Positions 35,891 through 44,692 of a DNA stretch of 62,161 bases are shown in pieces. Made by a program: the position numbers and the translations under genes. The notes under the pieces are model-generated. The model was not told the origin of the DNA, did no database searches, and saw nothing but the letters and a program-made list of their open reading frames with translations. Source of the DNA: DATNFP01 sp035606335 (GTDB taxonomy: Bacteria; Bacteroidota; Bacteroidia; Chitinophagales; Chitinophagaceae); contig DATNFP010000012.1 of NCBI GenBank assembly GCA_035606335.1, positions 1-62,161 of the forward strand. The letters run 5' to 3'. Position 1 is the first letter of the stretch. Every line of letters starts with the position of its first letter.

Positions 35891-35982
35891 GCGTCAAAAA
35901 AAATTTTAACTTCTCGCTTTATATCTTATTTTTTGCCAGAAGTAGAGAAATACCTAATTTGCATGTCTAAAGTATTTTTTTA

Positions 35983-36705
35983 ATGAAAAAGTTTTTACTT
36001 AGTGTTTTAGGTGTTTCTGGTTTATTTCTTACCTCTTTAAAAGCAAACGGGCAAGCCTTTGTAACCCAGGCTGATACGCTTTATCATACTATTAATGGTC
36101 TTGGGGAGCTTACTAATGAAATTACAAACAAAACAGGCGCTTCATTTACTATTCAATGGCAGGTTGTTGCAAGTGATTTTCCCGCCGACTGGATCCCACC
36201 TGTAGGTATTTGTGATAATCATAATTGCTATTATAATACCAAAACAATCGACTTGTGGAATGGTTTTAGCGGCTCAACATTCACTTCTGACCCGTATAAA
36301 CCTGATACTGCAGGTACTTTTTATTTGATTACAACTTTAGCTGACACTAATTCCGTAGGAACCCATTATCTAACAGTAAGCTTAAATGGCGGTGGAACTT
36401 CGAAGATGATGACTTTCGTAGTTAGCCATAATCCTACAGGCGTTACAACAATTACTAAAAGTGAAGATAATATTACGGTATATCCTAACCCTGCACGCAA
36501 TCAAATAAATGTTGTTTTTAATCCTAATGTAGATGCTAAAACGATAGCAATATGCAATTTAATAGGCAATGTTGTAAGCGTTTTTAAGGTAACTGGAACT
36601 AGTGCAGGTATGAACATTGAAAATTTACCTACCGGTGTATACTTTATGCGCATAATAAATAGCCAGGGCGCTATTATTTCAACCCGCAGATTTTCTCATC
36701 AATAA
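35983..36705 (+). CDS. Secreted protein with T9SS sorting domain
   Basis: A 240-aa protein with a signal peptide (about residues 1-23, ending KANGQA). One beta-sandwich domain (residues about 25-150) contains ASFTIQWQVVASDFPADW and GICDNHNCYYNTKTIDLW, similar to small extracellular domains found in T9SS cargo. The type A sorting domain covers about 160-240 (ITVYPNPARNQINVVF; ICNLIGNVVSVF; LPTGVYFMRIINSQG). A strong terminator follows. The biological role is unknown. Confidence 0.84.
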   Translation: MKKFLLSVLGVSGLFLTSLKANGQAFVTQADTLYHTINGLGELTNEITNKTGASFTIQWQVVASDFPADWIPPVGICDNHNCYYNTKTIDLWNGFSGSTFTSDPYKPDTAGTFYLITTLADTNSVGTHYLTVSLNGGGTSKMMTFVVSHNPTGVTTITKSEDNITVYPNPARNQINVVFNPNVDAKTIAICNLIGNVVSVFKVTGTSAGMNIENLPTGVYFMRIINSQGAIISTRRFSHQ

Positions 36706-36724
36706 AAAATAATGATATTTAAAT

Positions 36725-36758
36725 GAAAAATAGACATCTAAAAGGTGTCTATTTTTTT
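36725..36758 (+). terminator. Terminator after the 35983 cargo gene
   Basis: AATAGACA pairs with TGTCTATT around TCTAAAAGG, followed by a run of seven T on the plus strand. Confidence 0.8.
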
Positions 36759-36848
36759 GTGGCCATAAATAATGTGCTTAGCAACTATTATATATGCTTT
36801 CCAATTAGTTTAATCCTGGTTTCAATCATGATATTGGGAAAGCAAACC

Positions 36849-36885
36849 AGTTGATCAACTTTCTATGGGAGCTTAAGCTCCTATA
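36849..36885. repeat. Two adjacent palindromes
   Basis: AGTTGATCAACT (36849-36860) is a perfect 12-base palindrome. It is followed 7 bases later by GGAGCTTAAGCTCC (36868-36881), a perfect 14-base palindrome that extends further with one mismatch. They lie in an intergenic stretch (36759-36964) with no other recognisable content. Confidence 0.5.
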
Positions 36886-36964
36886 TTGACCTACCTTACC
36901 CTACTCCCTCACTAAGATTAATAAAGAAACAGAATTTTGGTAACTATGCCCATTTACACACACA

Positions 36965-37246
36965 TTAATCTCCTTTATTAGTGTCCTCAACACTTTCCAA
37001 AGCCATCACTTCTATTTCCTCTTTTGTTAATCCTTGTTTTTCGGCCAAATTGCTAACTATCTTTCTTAACGTTCTTATGTTAATTAATAGAGACTTGTTA
37101 ATAACGGTTTGCTGTTTTAGATTATTGATTATGGCATCTATTCCAAATATCCATCGAGTTACAAATATCCCTATAATAAATGCTATAGCATATCCAACGA
37201 AATACATTAGATCATCAGTTGCATCCAACATAATTAAATGACTCAT
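36965..37246 (-). CDS. Small membrane-anchored hypothetical protein
   Basis: A 93-aa protein with one N-terminal membrane helix (about residues 13-34, MYFVGYAIAFIIGIFVTRWIF). A cytoplasmic coiled helix follows (IINNLKQQTVINKSLLINIRTLRKIVSNL), then an acidic tail with KQGLTKEEIEVMALESVED. Short proteins of this layout recur in Bacteroidota but I know no function. The start may be Met1 at 37246 or Met6 at 37231. The terminator at 37267-37292 lies upstream of it and belongs to the decayed transposase, so this gene would need a promoter in the few bases between. Confidence 0.6.
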   Translation of the reverse strand: MSHLIMLDATDDLMYFVGYAIAFIIGIFVTRWIFGIDAIINNLKQQTVINKSLLINIRTLRKIVSNLAEKQGLTKEEIEVMALESVEDTNKGD

Positions 37247-37266
37247 AAGTTTTCTTAGAAAGATAA

Positions 37267-37292
37267 TAAAAAAGGCTGCTAAATGCAGCCTT
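37267..37292 (-). terminator. Terminator after the transposase remnant
   Basis: AAGGCTGC pairs perfectly with GCAGCCTT around ATTTA and is followed by TTTTTT on the minus strand. It lies 28 bases beyond the stop of the remnant at 37320. Confidence 0.75.
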
Positions 37293-37319
37293 ACATATAA
37301 TCTATAATTCCTTAATCGT

Positions 37320-37563
37320 TTACTTCTTTTCGGTAAGTTTTTTATAAGTCAATCGTTTGTCATGAATGTTTTTTATAGCTTCATTAAATCTCTCGTGAGT
37401 TGCCGTAAATGTGCTTAATAGATACATGTCTGTACCGGTCTTTAAAATCAACATAAGAAACATGAGCGTCTGTAGTCAATCGTGAATTCGTTTCCACGTT
37501 TGCCCTCATAACTGGCTGTAATGTTTCAGCTTTAGTAAATACAGCAGGTGAACATTCTTCGCA
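37320..37563 (-). pseudogene. IS1595/ISXO2-type transposase remnant
   Basis: Two minus-strand frames each carry part of a transposase. From 37563 to 37384 the reading includes ETLQPVMRANVETNSRLTTD, then AHVSYVDFKDRYRHVSIKH, and breaks into a stop. From about 37420 to 37320 another frame gives HERFNEAIKNIHDKRLTYKKL before TAA. These match the middle and the extreme C-terminus of ISXO2-like DDE transposases, with the conserved block between them (the Asn/Glu-rich HTNTIEG part) missing. An internal deletion plus frameshift therefore killed the gene. I could not find clear terminal inverted repeats. Confidence 0.65.
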
Positions 37564-37646
37564 TTAATTAAAATCTTTAGCATTCCATGTGTGGATTACG
37601 TTAATTCTCATAGTGCCAATAGGCGAACAGCCAGATAATTGATAAT

Positions 37647-37684
37647 AAAAAAATAGAGGCTCTGATGAGTCTCTATTTTTTTAT
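37647..37684 (-). terminator. Terminator after the Omp28-like gene
   Basis: AAAAATAGAG pairs with CTCTATTTTT with a loop of about 12 bases, flanked by A and T runs on either side. It lies just past the stop at 37703 and can work in both directions. Confidence 0.75.
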
Positions 37685-37702
37685 TATTAGTTGTTAGAAT
37701 TT

Positions 37703-39724
37703 CTACTTAACAACTGAAAAACGCTGTATTACGTTGCCCTGATCTGATGTGATCTTGACGTTATAAAGACCTGATGCCATATCTGTAGTTGATATAGTCA
37801 CTTTATTTTCACCAGCATTCATTTGCTTGTCAGGTGATAAATACACTACACGGCCAACCATATCAGTAACCTGTATTTGTACATTTGTAGATTCAGTAAG
37901 ATTAAACACAACATTTGTAAAGTTCTGCGCCGGGTTAGGGAATAAGCGAACCTCTTCAATACCTGAATTTACATTAGCAATAGCAGTAGCAGTTGCTGCT
38001 GAATTACTGTTTAAAATAACTGTATCTGATCCATCAATAAACAATACAACTGCTTTCAAGTTATTAGGATTCCAGTTACTACTAACGCTACCAGTTAATG
38101 TGATAGGATATGCAGTGCCTGCAGTCATGCTAGATGGCAAACCGTGTGCAGCACCTGTAAGATCGGAAATACTGCGAGCTGTGTAGTCATAATACATGAT
38201 AGTATCAGGTATCAAGAATGGCAAAGCCGTATAATCAAATCCTGTTTCAGCCAAGTAGCCTACGCTACCGCCATAAGGATTGGCAGTAGAATAATAGTTT
38301 TCCTGGTTCCATTCACCATCAGGATCCGGAGCAAGATTAGAGCTATATACACTATGGTGAACCTTGTCTTCAGTAATTACCAAAGCAACGCGATAGTCGC
38401 CATTCAGATTGATCGCCGGAGTAATGGTAACATTGGTGCTAAGAGTAGAACCACTGATAGTAGGAGTACCAACAGCTACATCAGCAAATCCAAAATAGCT
38501 GTTTTCTAAGTTATAGTAATCGAAAATATAACTCGGATCGAAAGTTTCTCTTCTATCAAGAACAAAACTTGGGAAACCATCATTTGGTCCGAAATAATTG
38601 CTAGTTATGAAATTGTCATATGCCGGAATTTCCAAAGGATCATATCTTCCAACGGATGCAGCCTGATTATGTACAGATATAATGCTTATATTATTCCCAA
38701 ATGCATTTACTATAGAATCTGCAAACACTTTACCACGAGGGCAAAAACCGCACCATATACCTGTTGCCTCTTCAATAGCTAGCTTTTTAGTTGGTTTACT
38801 TCCTACGGTATAGAAAGAAACACCCATAGTATCATTCGCAGGATTTACATCCCCTGGTATAGACACCCAAACCTGTGATGGATGGCTACCTACAGCTGAA
38901 GGGAAGACATATGGAGTAGTTGCAGTAAATGTATCAAGAGAATAAGGTCCAATAGCAGGAGAAGGCGTCATAGATACAGTAGCTATACTACCATCACCCT
39001 GAACGAAATTAATGTTATAGGATGTAACAGGATTGTAGCTATTATTAAATACATAACCATTGATTATTAAATTTGTACCTGCAGACTGATATGAAGTAAT
39101 TGAGTTTTTCCCTGTTGCAGTTGGATAAACTGCAGAAATACCCATATCAACTGAAGGAGATAAATATACGGATACATTATCTATACCTACACCACCCAGA
39201 AGACGTCCATTATCGGTGTATCTCCAGGCAAGTTTCACAGTGCTAGATGAAGTAAAAGAGTTAAGATCTATATACTGTGTTGTCCATGATCCCACTCCTC
39301 TTACAGAATCCAGGAAGCTCCATGTATCACCGCCATCTGTTGAAATCAATACAGATGCATTTTCATAAGGACCGCCAGGATTATAAAAATAGCCAGTGAA
39401 ATAATTGTCAAACTTTAAATATGGGTGCACTAAGCCTGTCAGGCTGAATGTGGGTGTAAATAAAGTGTCATTTATGTTCTTTCCGCTATCATAGTATTCA
39501 CTAACAGCAGCAAAAGTAGTATGAGCTGCCGCGTTGAAATAATAACCATCCAGAGAACTGTTGGTACCGGTTTGCCATCCTATAGTACCTGATGGATGGC
39601 CTTGTACCCAACCCGATGGTAAAGCACCACCCGAAAGTCCCTCAAAGTCTTGCGTAAAGACCTGGGCGAAGCTAGTTGCGCATAGACTAAAGCACGCCGC
39701 AAAAGAAAGTAAGATTTTCTTCAT
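37703..39724 (-). CDS. Omp28-like thioredoxin-fold protein with T9SS sorting domain
   Basis: A 673-aa secreted protein with a signal peptide at residues 1-20. A MAM/jelly-roll-like domain covers about 22-190 (FEGLSGGALPSGWVQG; LISTDGGDTWSFLDSV; GGVGIDNVSVY). A CARDB-like segment covers 195-310. From about 317 an Omp28-type thioredoxin-like fold begins (KKLAIEEATGIWCGFCPRG) with a CGFC pair. The C-terminal sorting domain covers about 590-673 (EVRLFPNPAQNFTNVVFNL; MVGRVVYLSPD; MASGLYNVKITSDQG). Omp28-like proteins are common T9SS cargo in this phylum. The redox motif suggests a disulfide function, but this is not established. Confidence 0.87.
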   Translation of the reverse strand: MKKILLSFAACFSLCATSFAQVFTQDFEGLSGGALPSGWVQGHPSGTIGWQTGTNSSLDGYYFNAAAHTTFAAVSEYYDSGKNINDTLFTPTFSLTGLVHPYLKFDNYFTGYFYNPGGPYENASVLISTDGGDTWSFLDSVRGVGSWTTQYIDLNSFTSSSTVKLAWRYTDNGRLLGGVGIDNVSVYLSPSVDMGISAVYPTATGKNSITSYQSAGTNLIINGYVFNNSYNPVTSYNINFVQGDGSIATVSMTPSPAIGPYSLDTFTATTPYVFPSAVGSHPSQVWVSIPGDVNPANDTMGVSFYTVGSKPTKKLAIEEATGIWCGFCPRGKVFADSIVNAFGNNISIISVHNQAASVGRYDPLEIPAYDNFITSNYFGPNDGFPSFVLDRRETFDPSYIFDYYNLENSYFGFADVAVGTPTISGSTLSTNVTITPAINLNGDYRVALVITEDKVHHSVYSSNLAPDPDGEWNQENYYSTANPYGGSVGYLAETGFDYTALPFLIPDTIMYYDYTARSISDLTGAAHGLPSSMTAGTAYPITLTGSVSSNWNPNNLKAVVLFIDGSDTVILNSNSAATATAIANVNSGIEEVRLFPNPAQNFTNVVFNLTESTNVQIQVTDMVGRVVYLSPDKQMNAGENKVTISTTDMASGLYNVKITSDQGNVIQRFSVVK

Positions 39725-39858
39725 TTTAATAATTTTTTAATAAACGTAGGAGAATCGAAATTAGTTAAAAAATCCATTGAAAAAAATAAATTTTAATAAT
39801 ACGGGGGGATTTTTGGGGTTAGCTATATCTTTGTGAGGGAAATACGTTTTAAAAAATT

Positions 39859-39942
39859 CCACGGGGTGCCTAAACATTTAGGGCTGAGATTATACCCGCT
39901 GAACCTGGACCGGGTAATGCCGGTTAGGGAAGTGAGCATCAG
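39859..39942 (+). ncRNA. TPP riboswitch
   Basis: The conserved core of the thiamine pyrophosphate aptamer is present in order: ACGGGGTGCC, GGGCTGAGAT, ACCCGCTGAACCTGGACCGG, GTAATGCCGG and TTAGGGAAGTGAGCATC. It lies about 107 bases before the TonB-dependent receptor start, on the same strand. When TPP is bound it should reduce expression of that receptor, identifying it as a thiamine-related uptake gene. An expression platform (terminator or sequestered ribosome site) between 39943 and 40049 is not obvious; translational control is possible. Confidence 0.95.
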
Positions 39943-40049
39943 CTTTCATTTATTTGCATCCATCTATAAATAGGCGGAATAGCCTGTTTTAATGATGGCT
40001 GTTTATAATTGTTGCATGGCACCCTGAATTGAAATATAATTCAACGACC

Positions 40050-42248
40050 ATGCGACGATATAAATTTACTTTTCTTGCAATTACAGCAAGCTTTTTCGGT
40101 GTAATCAGCCAGGCACAAGTTGTCAACGGACCAGATACCACGATCAATAAACAGCAACAGTTACAGCCTGTTGAAGTCCGCGGCCTACGCGCCACAACAG
40201 ATGCCCCCTTTGCTAAAACCAACATTTCGGGAAAGGATATTGAAAAGGTAAACCTTGGGCAGGATCTGCCTATTTTGTTACAATACACCCCTTCGGCAGT
40301 GGTGACCTCTGATGCCGGCACAGGTATAGGTTATACCGGTATCAGGATAAGAGGTACGGACCCTACAAGGATCAACGTTACTATGAATGGCATTCCGGTA
40401 AACGACCCTGAAGAGTCTCAGACTTTTTTTGTGGATATACCAGATATCGCTTCGTCTATAGGCTCTATACAGATACAACGGGGAGCGGGTACATCTACAA
40501 ATGGTGCAGGTGCTTTTGGTGCTACAATCAGCATTAGCAACCTGCAGCAGCTCGATAGTGCAGGTGCCATATTCAACAGTAGTTACGGTTCTTTCAATAC
40601 TTTTAAAAATACTTTGCAGGCAGGTACAGGCATGCTAAAAGGCGGCTGGCAATTTGATGTCCGACTTTCAAAGATCAGCTCTGACGGATATATTCAGCGA
40701 GGCACCTCCGATCTAAAATCATTACAATTTACTGCGGGCTGGAAGGCAAGCGAGAAGACATGGTTTCATTTTATGGTTATGACGGGGACTGAAAAAACAG
40801 GCCAGGCATGGGATGGGGTACCCCAGGATTCCCTGAAAACTAACAGGACATATAATGAGCTGGGGCTGAAAACAGATGGTACCTTTTACAATAACCAAAC
40901 CGATAATTACCAGCAGGACTATTACCAATTGTTTGTAGATCATAATTTCAATCATTTTCTAACCGCGCATGTCGGTTTATTTCTCACCCGTGGCAAAGGT
41001 TATTATGAAGAATATGTCGACACAGACCTGTACAGCAACTATGGTGTAACAAATGCCCCTTACGACAGTACTAACCTGATAAAGCAGTTGTGGTTGAACA
41101 ATTATTATTATGGCTCTGTATTTTCACTGCTTTATCAAAAACACAAAACAGAGCTATCTTTTGGGGGAGGCTGGACGCAATTCGAGAACCTGCACTATGG
41201 CTATGTAACCTGGGCTCAAAATGGTGGTTTTCCTGACAATTATAAATGGTACCAGGATGATGCCCAAAAGAATGACCTTAACCTGTATATAAAAGCCCAG
41301 CAAACAATAGGGAAATCACTCGTTCTTTATGGAGATATTCAGTATAGAAACATTGCATACTTCATTAATGGCTTTGACGACAATCTTACGTTGCGTCCGG
41401 ATGTGAATTACAATTTCTTTAACCCCAAAGCTGGTATCACTTATCTTCTAAAAAATACTGCTCGCGAAAAGCAAAAATTATACGCCTCTGTAGCGGTTGC
41501 TAATAAAGAACCTAATCGGGATGATTTTGAAGTAGATCCACAGCATCTACCTAAACCTGAAATATTATACGATGCAGAAGCAGGTTATGAGATAAGTAAA
41601 TTACGTTGGAATCTGGGTGCCAATTTGTATTACGTGCGCTATCACGACCAGCTTGTGCTTACGGGCCAGATAAATGATGTGGGAGTATATACGCAAACTA
41701 ACGTCCCCAACAGTTATCGTGCAGGTATTGAATTACAAGGTGCGACTGCTCCTTTAAGATGGTTAAAAATATTGGCTAATGCCACCTTTTCAAGGAATAA
41801 AGTAGACGATTTTTCAGAATATTTATATGATAATGAAGGGAATCCATACGTTTATCATTATAAAACAACTGATATATCTTTTTCGCCAAATGTCATTTCT
41901 GCAGGTACTATTGCATTTACTCCTTTCCATAATTTGCCTAAAAGCCAGAACGTAGAAATAGATATTACAGAAAAATATGTAGGTAAGCAATACTTAGATA
42001 ATACGAATGATAATGATCGGGCTATCAGCGCATATAATTATTGCAACGTTTTATTGCGTTATTCTATAAAAATGCGCCCATTTAAGGAATTGGATGCCAC
42101 TTTGCAGCTAAATAATATTTTCAACCAGTTTTATAATAGCAATGGCTTTACCTACCCATCGGTATATGGTGGCGTGGTAAGCAATTATAATTATTATTTC
42201 CCGCAAGCCGGATTTAATGTTTTAGGAGGAATTACAATAAAATGGTAG
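40050..42248 (+). CDS. TonB-dependent receptor under TPP control (putative thiamine transporter)
   Basis: A 732-aa outer-membrane receptor starting at ATG 40050 (signal peptide to about residue 23, SQAQ); the in-frame TTG at 40029 is rejected. The plug domain spans about 45-160 (QPVEVRGLRATTDAPFAKTN; TGIGYTGIRIRGTDPTRINV; AGAFGATISIS), followed by a 22-strand barrel ending GGITIKW. There is no N-terminal carboxypeptidase-like domain, so it resembles siderophore/vitamin receptors more than SusC. The riboswitch upstream makes thiamine or a precursor the likely ligand. No pnuT or thiamine kinase gene is adjacent in this window. Confidence 0.92.
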   Translation: MRRYKFTFLAITASFFGVISQAQVVNGPDTTINKQQQLQPVEVRGLRATTDAPFAKTNISGKDIEKVNLGQDLPILLQYTPSAVVTSDAGTGIGYTGIRIRGTDPTRINVTMNGIPVNDPEESQTFFVDIPDIASSIGSIQIQRGAGTSTNGAGAFGATISISNLQQLDSAGAIFNSSYGSFNTFKNTLQAGTGMLKGGWQFDVRLSKISSDGYIQRGTSDLKSLQFTAGWKASEKTWFHFMVMTGTEKTGQAWDGVPQDSLKTNRTYNELGLKTDGTFYNNQTDNYQQDYYQLFVDHNFNHFLTAHVGLFLTRGKGYYEEYVDTDLYSNYGVTNAPYDSTNLIKQLWLNNYYYGSVFSLLYQKHKTELSFGGGWTQFENLHYGYVTWAQNGGFPDNYKWYQDDAQKNDLNLYIKAQQTIGKSLVLYGDIQYRNIAYFINGFDDNLTLRPDVNYNFFNPKAGITYLLKNTAREKQKLYASVAVANKEPNRDDFEVDPQHLPKPEILYDAEAGYEISKLRWNLGANLYYVRYHDQLVLTGQINDVGVYTQTNVPNSYRAGIELQGATAPLRWLKILANATFSRNKVDDFSEYLYDNEGNPYVYHYKTTDISFSPNVISAGTIAFTPFHNLPKSQNVEIDITEKYVGKQYLDNTNDNDRAISAYNYCNVLLRYSIKMRPFKELDATLQLNNIFNQFYNSNGFTYPSVYGGVVSNYNYYFPQAGFNVLGGITIKW

Positions 42249-42315
42249 TTTCTTAATATCATTATTGGTTATACAGTATTAACGATTTGATTTAACTGTC
42301 AAAACGTCTTTAGAT

Positions 42316-42323
42316 TAACTTTG
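42316..42323 (+). promoter_or_regulatory. Candidate promoter for the zinc metallopeptidase gene
   Basis: TAACTTTG matches TAnnTTTG and lies 41 bases before the ATG at 42365. Confidence 0.35.
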
Positions 42324-42364
42324 GTAGGCGATTTGATGTTATTTTACCAAATAGTTGATTTAAA

Positions 42365-43075
42365 ATGTTTTTCTATAGTTCGTACCCGGGTTATTTTTTA
42401 TTAGCCGGCATTCTTTTCGTCATCGGACTGATAGTTAGTGGCCGGTTAAAAAGCAAATTCCGTGAATATTCGCAAATACCTTTAAGCGCCGGACTAAGCG
42501 GAAAAGAGGTAGCGGAAAAAATGCTACGTGACAATGGAATATATGATGTACAGGTTGTTTCCGGGCAAGGCTTCTTGAGCGACCATTATAATCCAGCTGA
42601 TAAGACTGTAAATTTAAGCCCTGATGTGTACGAAGGGCGAAGCATTGCCTCTGCGGCTGTAGCTGCCCACGAATGTGGCCACGCTGTGCAACACGCTACT
42701 GCCTATAGTATGCTCCAGTTGCGTAGTTCCCTGGTCCCTATAATGCAGGTTAGCACAACATTATCTCAATGGGTCATTTTAGCAGGATTAGGTATCCTTG
42801 GTTTTGGTCGTGGCAACCCAACTATCCTATTAATAGGCATTGTCCTTTTTTCAGTATCTACCATATTTTCAATAATAACTCTTCCTGTAGAATATGATGC
42901 AAGTGCAAGAGGACTAAAATGGATGGAAGCTTCGGGACTTACCACCAGAAGTGAGCATGATATGGCAAAAGATGCATTGCAATGGGCAGCACGTACCTAC
43001 CTGGTGGCAGCAATAAGTTCGGTTGCAACATTGCTTTATTATATCATGATTTTTATGAATAGAAATCGTAATTAA
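42365..43075 (+). CDS. YugP-like neutral zinc metallopeptidase
   Basis: A 236-aa membrane protease. Residues 8-26 form the first helix, and a soluble segment with SGKEVAEKMLRDNGIYDVQV follows. The HEXXH zinc motif is His102-Glu103-Cys-Gly-His106 (AAHECGHAVQHA), and further helices lie at about 125-180 and 210-232. Layout and length match the DUF/peptidase family of B. subtilis YugP. The substrate is unknown. It precedes the MBL/rhodanese gene by 31 bases and may be co-transcribed with it. Confidence 0.92.
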   Translation: MFFYSSYPGYFLLAGILFVIGLIVSGRLKSKFREYSQIPLSAGLSGKEVAEKMLRDNGIYDVQVVSGQGFLSDHYNPADKTVNLSPDVYEGRSIASAAVAAHECGHAVQHATAYSMLQLRSSLVPIMQVSTTLSQWVILAGLGILGFGRGNPTILLIGIVLFSVSTIFSIITLPVEYDASARGLKWMEASGLTTRSEHDMAKDALQWAARTYLVAAISSVATLLYYIMIFMNRNRN

Positions 43076-43106
43076 TCAGTATTTTTATTTTTTGATTTTT
43101 TTGAAT

Positions 43107-44510
43107 ATGGACGTACAACAATTATATACAGGCTGCCTAAGCGAAGCAGCCTACTTTATTTCAAGTGAGGGAGAAGCAGTAGTGGTAGATCCTCTGCGCG
43201 ATGTAGACCTTTACATAAAAATGGCAGAAGAAAAAGGTGTGAAGATCAAATACATCTTTGAAACTCACTTTCATGCTGATTTTGTAAGCGGACATTTAGA
43301 GCTATCTAAAAAAACTGGCGCTCCAATCGTTTATGGCCCTCAAACAGAAGCGAATTTCAAGGTGCATATTGCTACTGATGGTGAAATTTTTATGGTAGGC
43401 AAGCTTAAGATCAAAGCAGTTCATACACCCGGTCATACATTAGAAAGTACCAGCTACCTGCTTTATGATGAGAAAGGTATGCCATATTGCATATTTACCG
43501 GTGATACATTATTTGTAGGAGATGTAGGTCGTCCGGATTTGTTTAGCGGCAATCTTAGCAAAGAAGAATTAGCCGGCATGATGTATGAAACGCTGCAAAA
43601 CAAAATAAAATTGTTGCCCGATAATGTTATCGTATATCCTGCACACGGACCGGGATCATCATGTGGTAAAAACCTTGGCCCGGACACCTATAGCACAATT
43701 GGCGAGCAAAGGCAATCCAATTATGCATTAAAGGAAATGACCAAAGAAGAATTTATTAAAGTAGTTACTACAGGTCTTTCAGCTCCTCCTGCATATTTCC
43801 CTATTAATGCACGCATCAATAAAGAAGGATATGAAACTTTAGACCAGGTGCTGACAGATTCTTTAAAACCATTGTCAATAAAAGAATTTAAACAGTTGGT
43901 AGATGACGATGCATGGATATTAGATACACGACCATCCGCCGTTTTTACCGAAGCTTTTATTCCCAGCTCTATAAGCATTGGGCTGGATGGAAGATTTGCG
44001 GAATGGGCTGGTAGTCTATTACCATTTGACCAAAAAATGGTTTTGATAGCCGAAGAAGGTAAAGAAAAAGAAAGCATTATACGCCTTGCGCGAGTTGGTA
44101 TTGATAACGTACAAGGATATTTGGAAGGTGGATTTGACGCATGGAAAAATGCTAATGAATCTATAGATATGATAATAGACATTGAACCCGAAGAATTAGC
44201 AATGGATATGCCACATGATAGCAGGCTGGAAGTAATTGATGTACGTAAACCCGGAGAATTTGAAACAGCTCATGTAAAGGGTGCAGCTAATATTCCATTG
44301 GATAGCCTTGCCGATCCATTGAATATTGCAATGATCGATAGTGACAACAATCTTTATATTCATTGTGCGGGAGGTTATCGTTCTGTAATTGCCGCATCGT
44401 TGTTAAAACGCCAAGGATACCACAATCTTAGAAATATTCTTGGTGGCTGGGGCAAAATAAAACATGTTAAGAATATGCCAATTGTGTCTCCAAAAGAATC
44501 CAGGGTATAA
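43107..44510 (+). CDS. MBL-fold hydrolase with two rhodanese domains (persulfide dioxygenase-like)
   Basis: A 467-aa protein starting at ATG 43107 (an in-frame TTG at 43092 is less likely). The N-terminal metallo-beta-lactamase domain (about 1-245) has THFHADFVSGH, HTPGHT, TGDTLFVGDVGRPD and PAHGPGS, as in ETHE1-type persulfide dioxygenases and BaeB-like hydrolases. Two rhodanese domains follow. The first (about 260-360) lacks the catalytic Cys, while the second (about 370-460) has HCAGGYRS with the active-site Cys. It probably acts in cytoplasmic sulfide/persulfide metabolism, although the exact substrate is inferred from the family. Confidence 0.9.
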   Translation: MDVQQLYTGCLSEAAYFISSEGEAVVVDPLRDVDLYIKMAEEKGVKIKYIFETHFHADFVSGHLELSKKTGAPIVYGPQTEANFKVHIATDGEIFMVGKLKIKAVHTPGHTLESTSYLLYDEKGMPYCIFTGDTLFVGDVGRPDLFSGNLSKEELAGMMYETLQNKIKLLPDNVIVYPAHGPGSSCGKNLGPDTYSTIGEQRQSNYALKEMTKEEFIKVVTTGLSAPPAYFPINARINKEGYETLDQVLTDSLKPLSIKEFKQLVDDDAWILDTRPSAVFTEAFIPSSISIGLDGRFAEWAGSLLPFDQKMVLIAEEGKEKESIIRLARVGIDNVQGYLEGGFDAWKNANESIDMIIDIEPEELAMDMPHDSRLEVIDVRKPGEFETAHVKGAANIPLDSLADPLNIAMIDSDNNLYIHCAGGYRSVIAASLLKRQGYHNLRNILGGWGKIKHVKNMPIVSPKESRV

Positions 44511-44530
44511 AGTATAATCTTATTGTTGTT

Positions 44531-44570
44531 AAAGGCGACCATTAATAAAATGGCCGCCTTTACTTTTTAA
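44531..44570 (+). terminator. Terminator after the MBL/rhodanese gene
   Basis: AAAGGCG and CGCCTTT pair, extended by CCAT/ATGG after a single mismatch, around AATAAA, followed by TACTTTTT. Confidence 0.75.
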
Positions 44571-44584
44571 TATCATATCACCTG

Positions 44585-44612
44585 AAATACTATGTATTCT
44601 GGCATAGTATTT
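44585..44612. promoter_or_regulatory. Perfect 10-base inverted repeat before the glycosyltransferase/debranching operon
   Basis: AAATACTATG (44585-44594) and CATAGTATTT (44603-44612) around an 8-base spacer TATTCTGG, about 80 bases before the ATG at 44693. It could be an operator or a weak hairpin. Confidence 0.5.
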
Positions 44613-44692
44613 TATCAATATTAATACAGGCAAGCAACTAACTATTGCAGCCTTTTACTAAATACAATTGTTGATTTCAATCCCCAAATATT

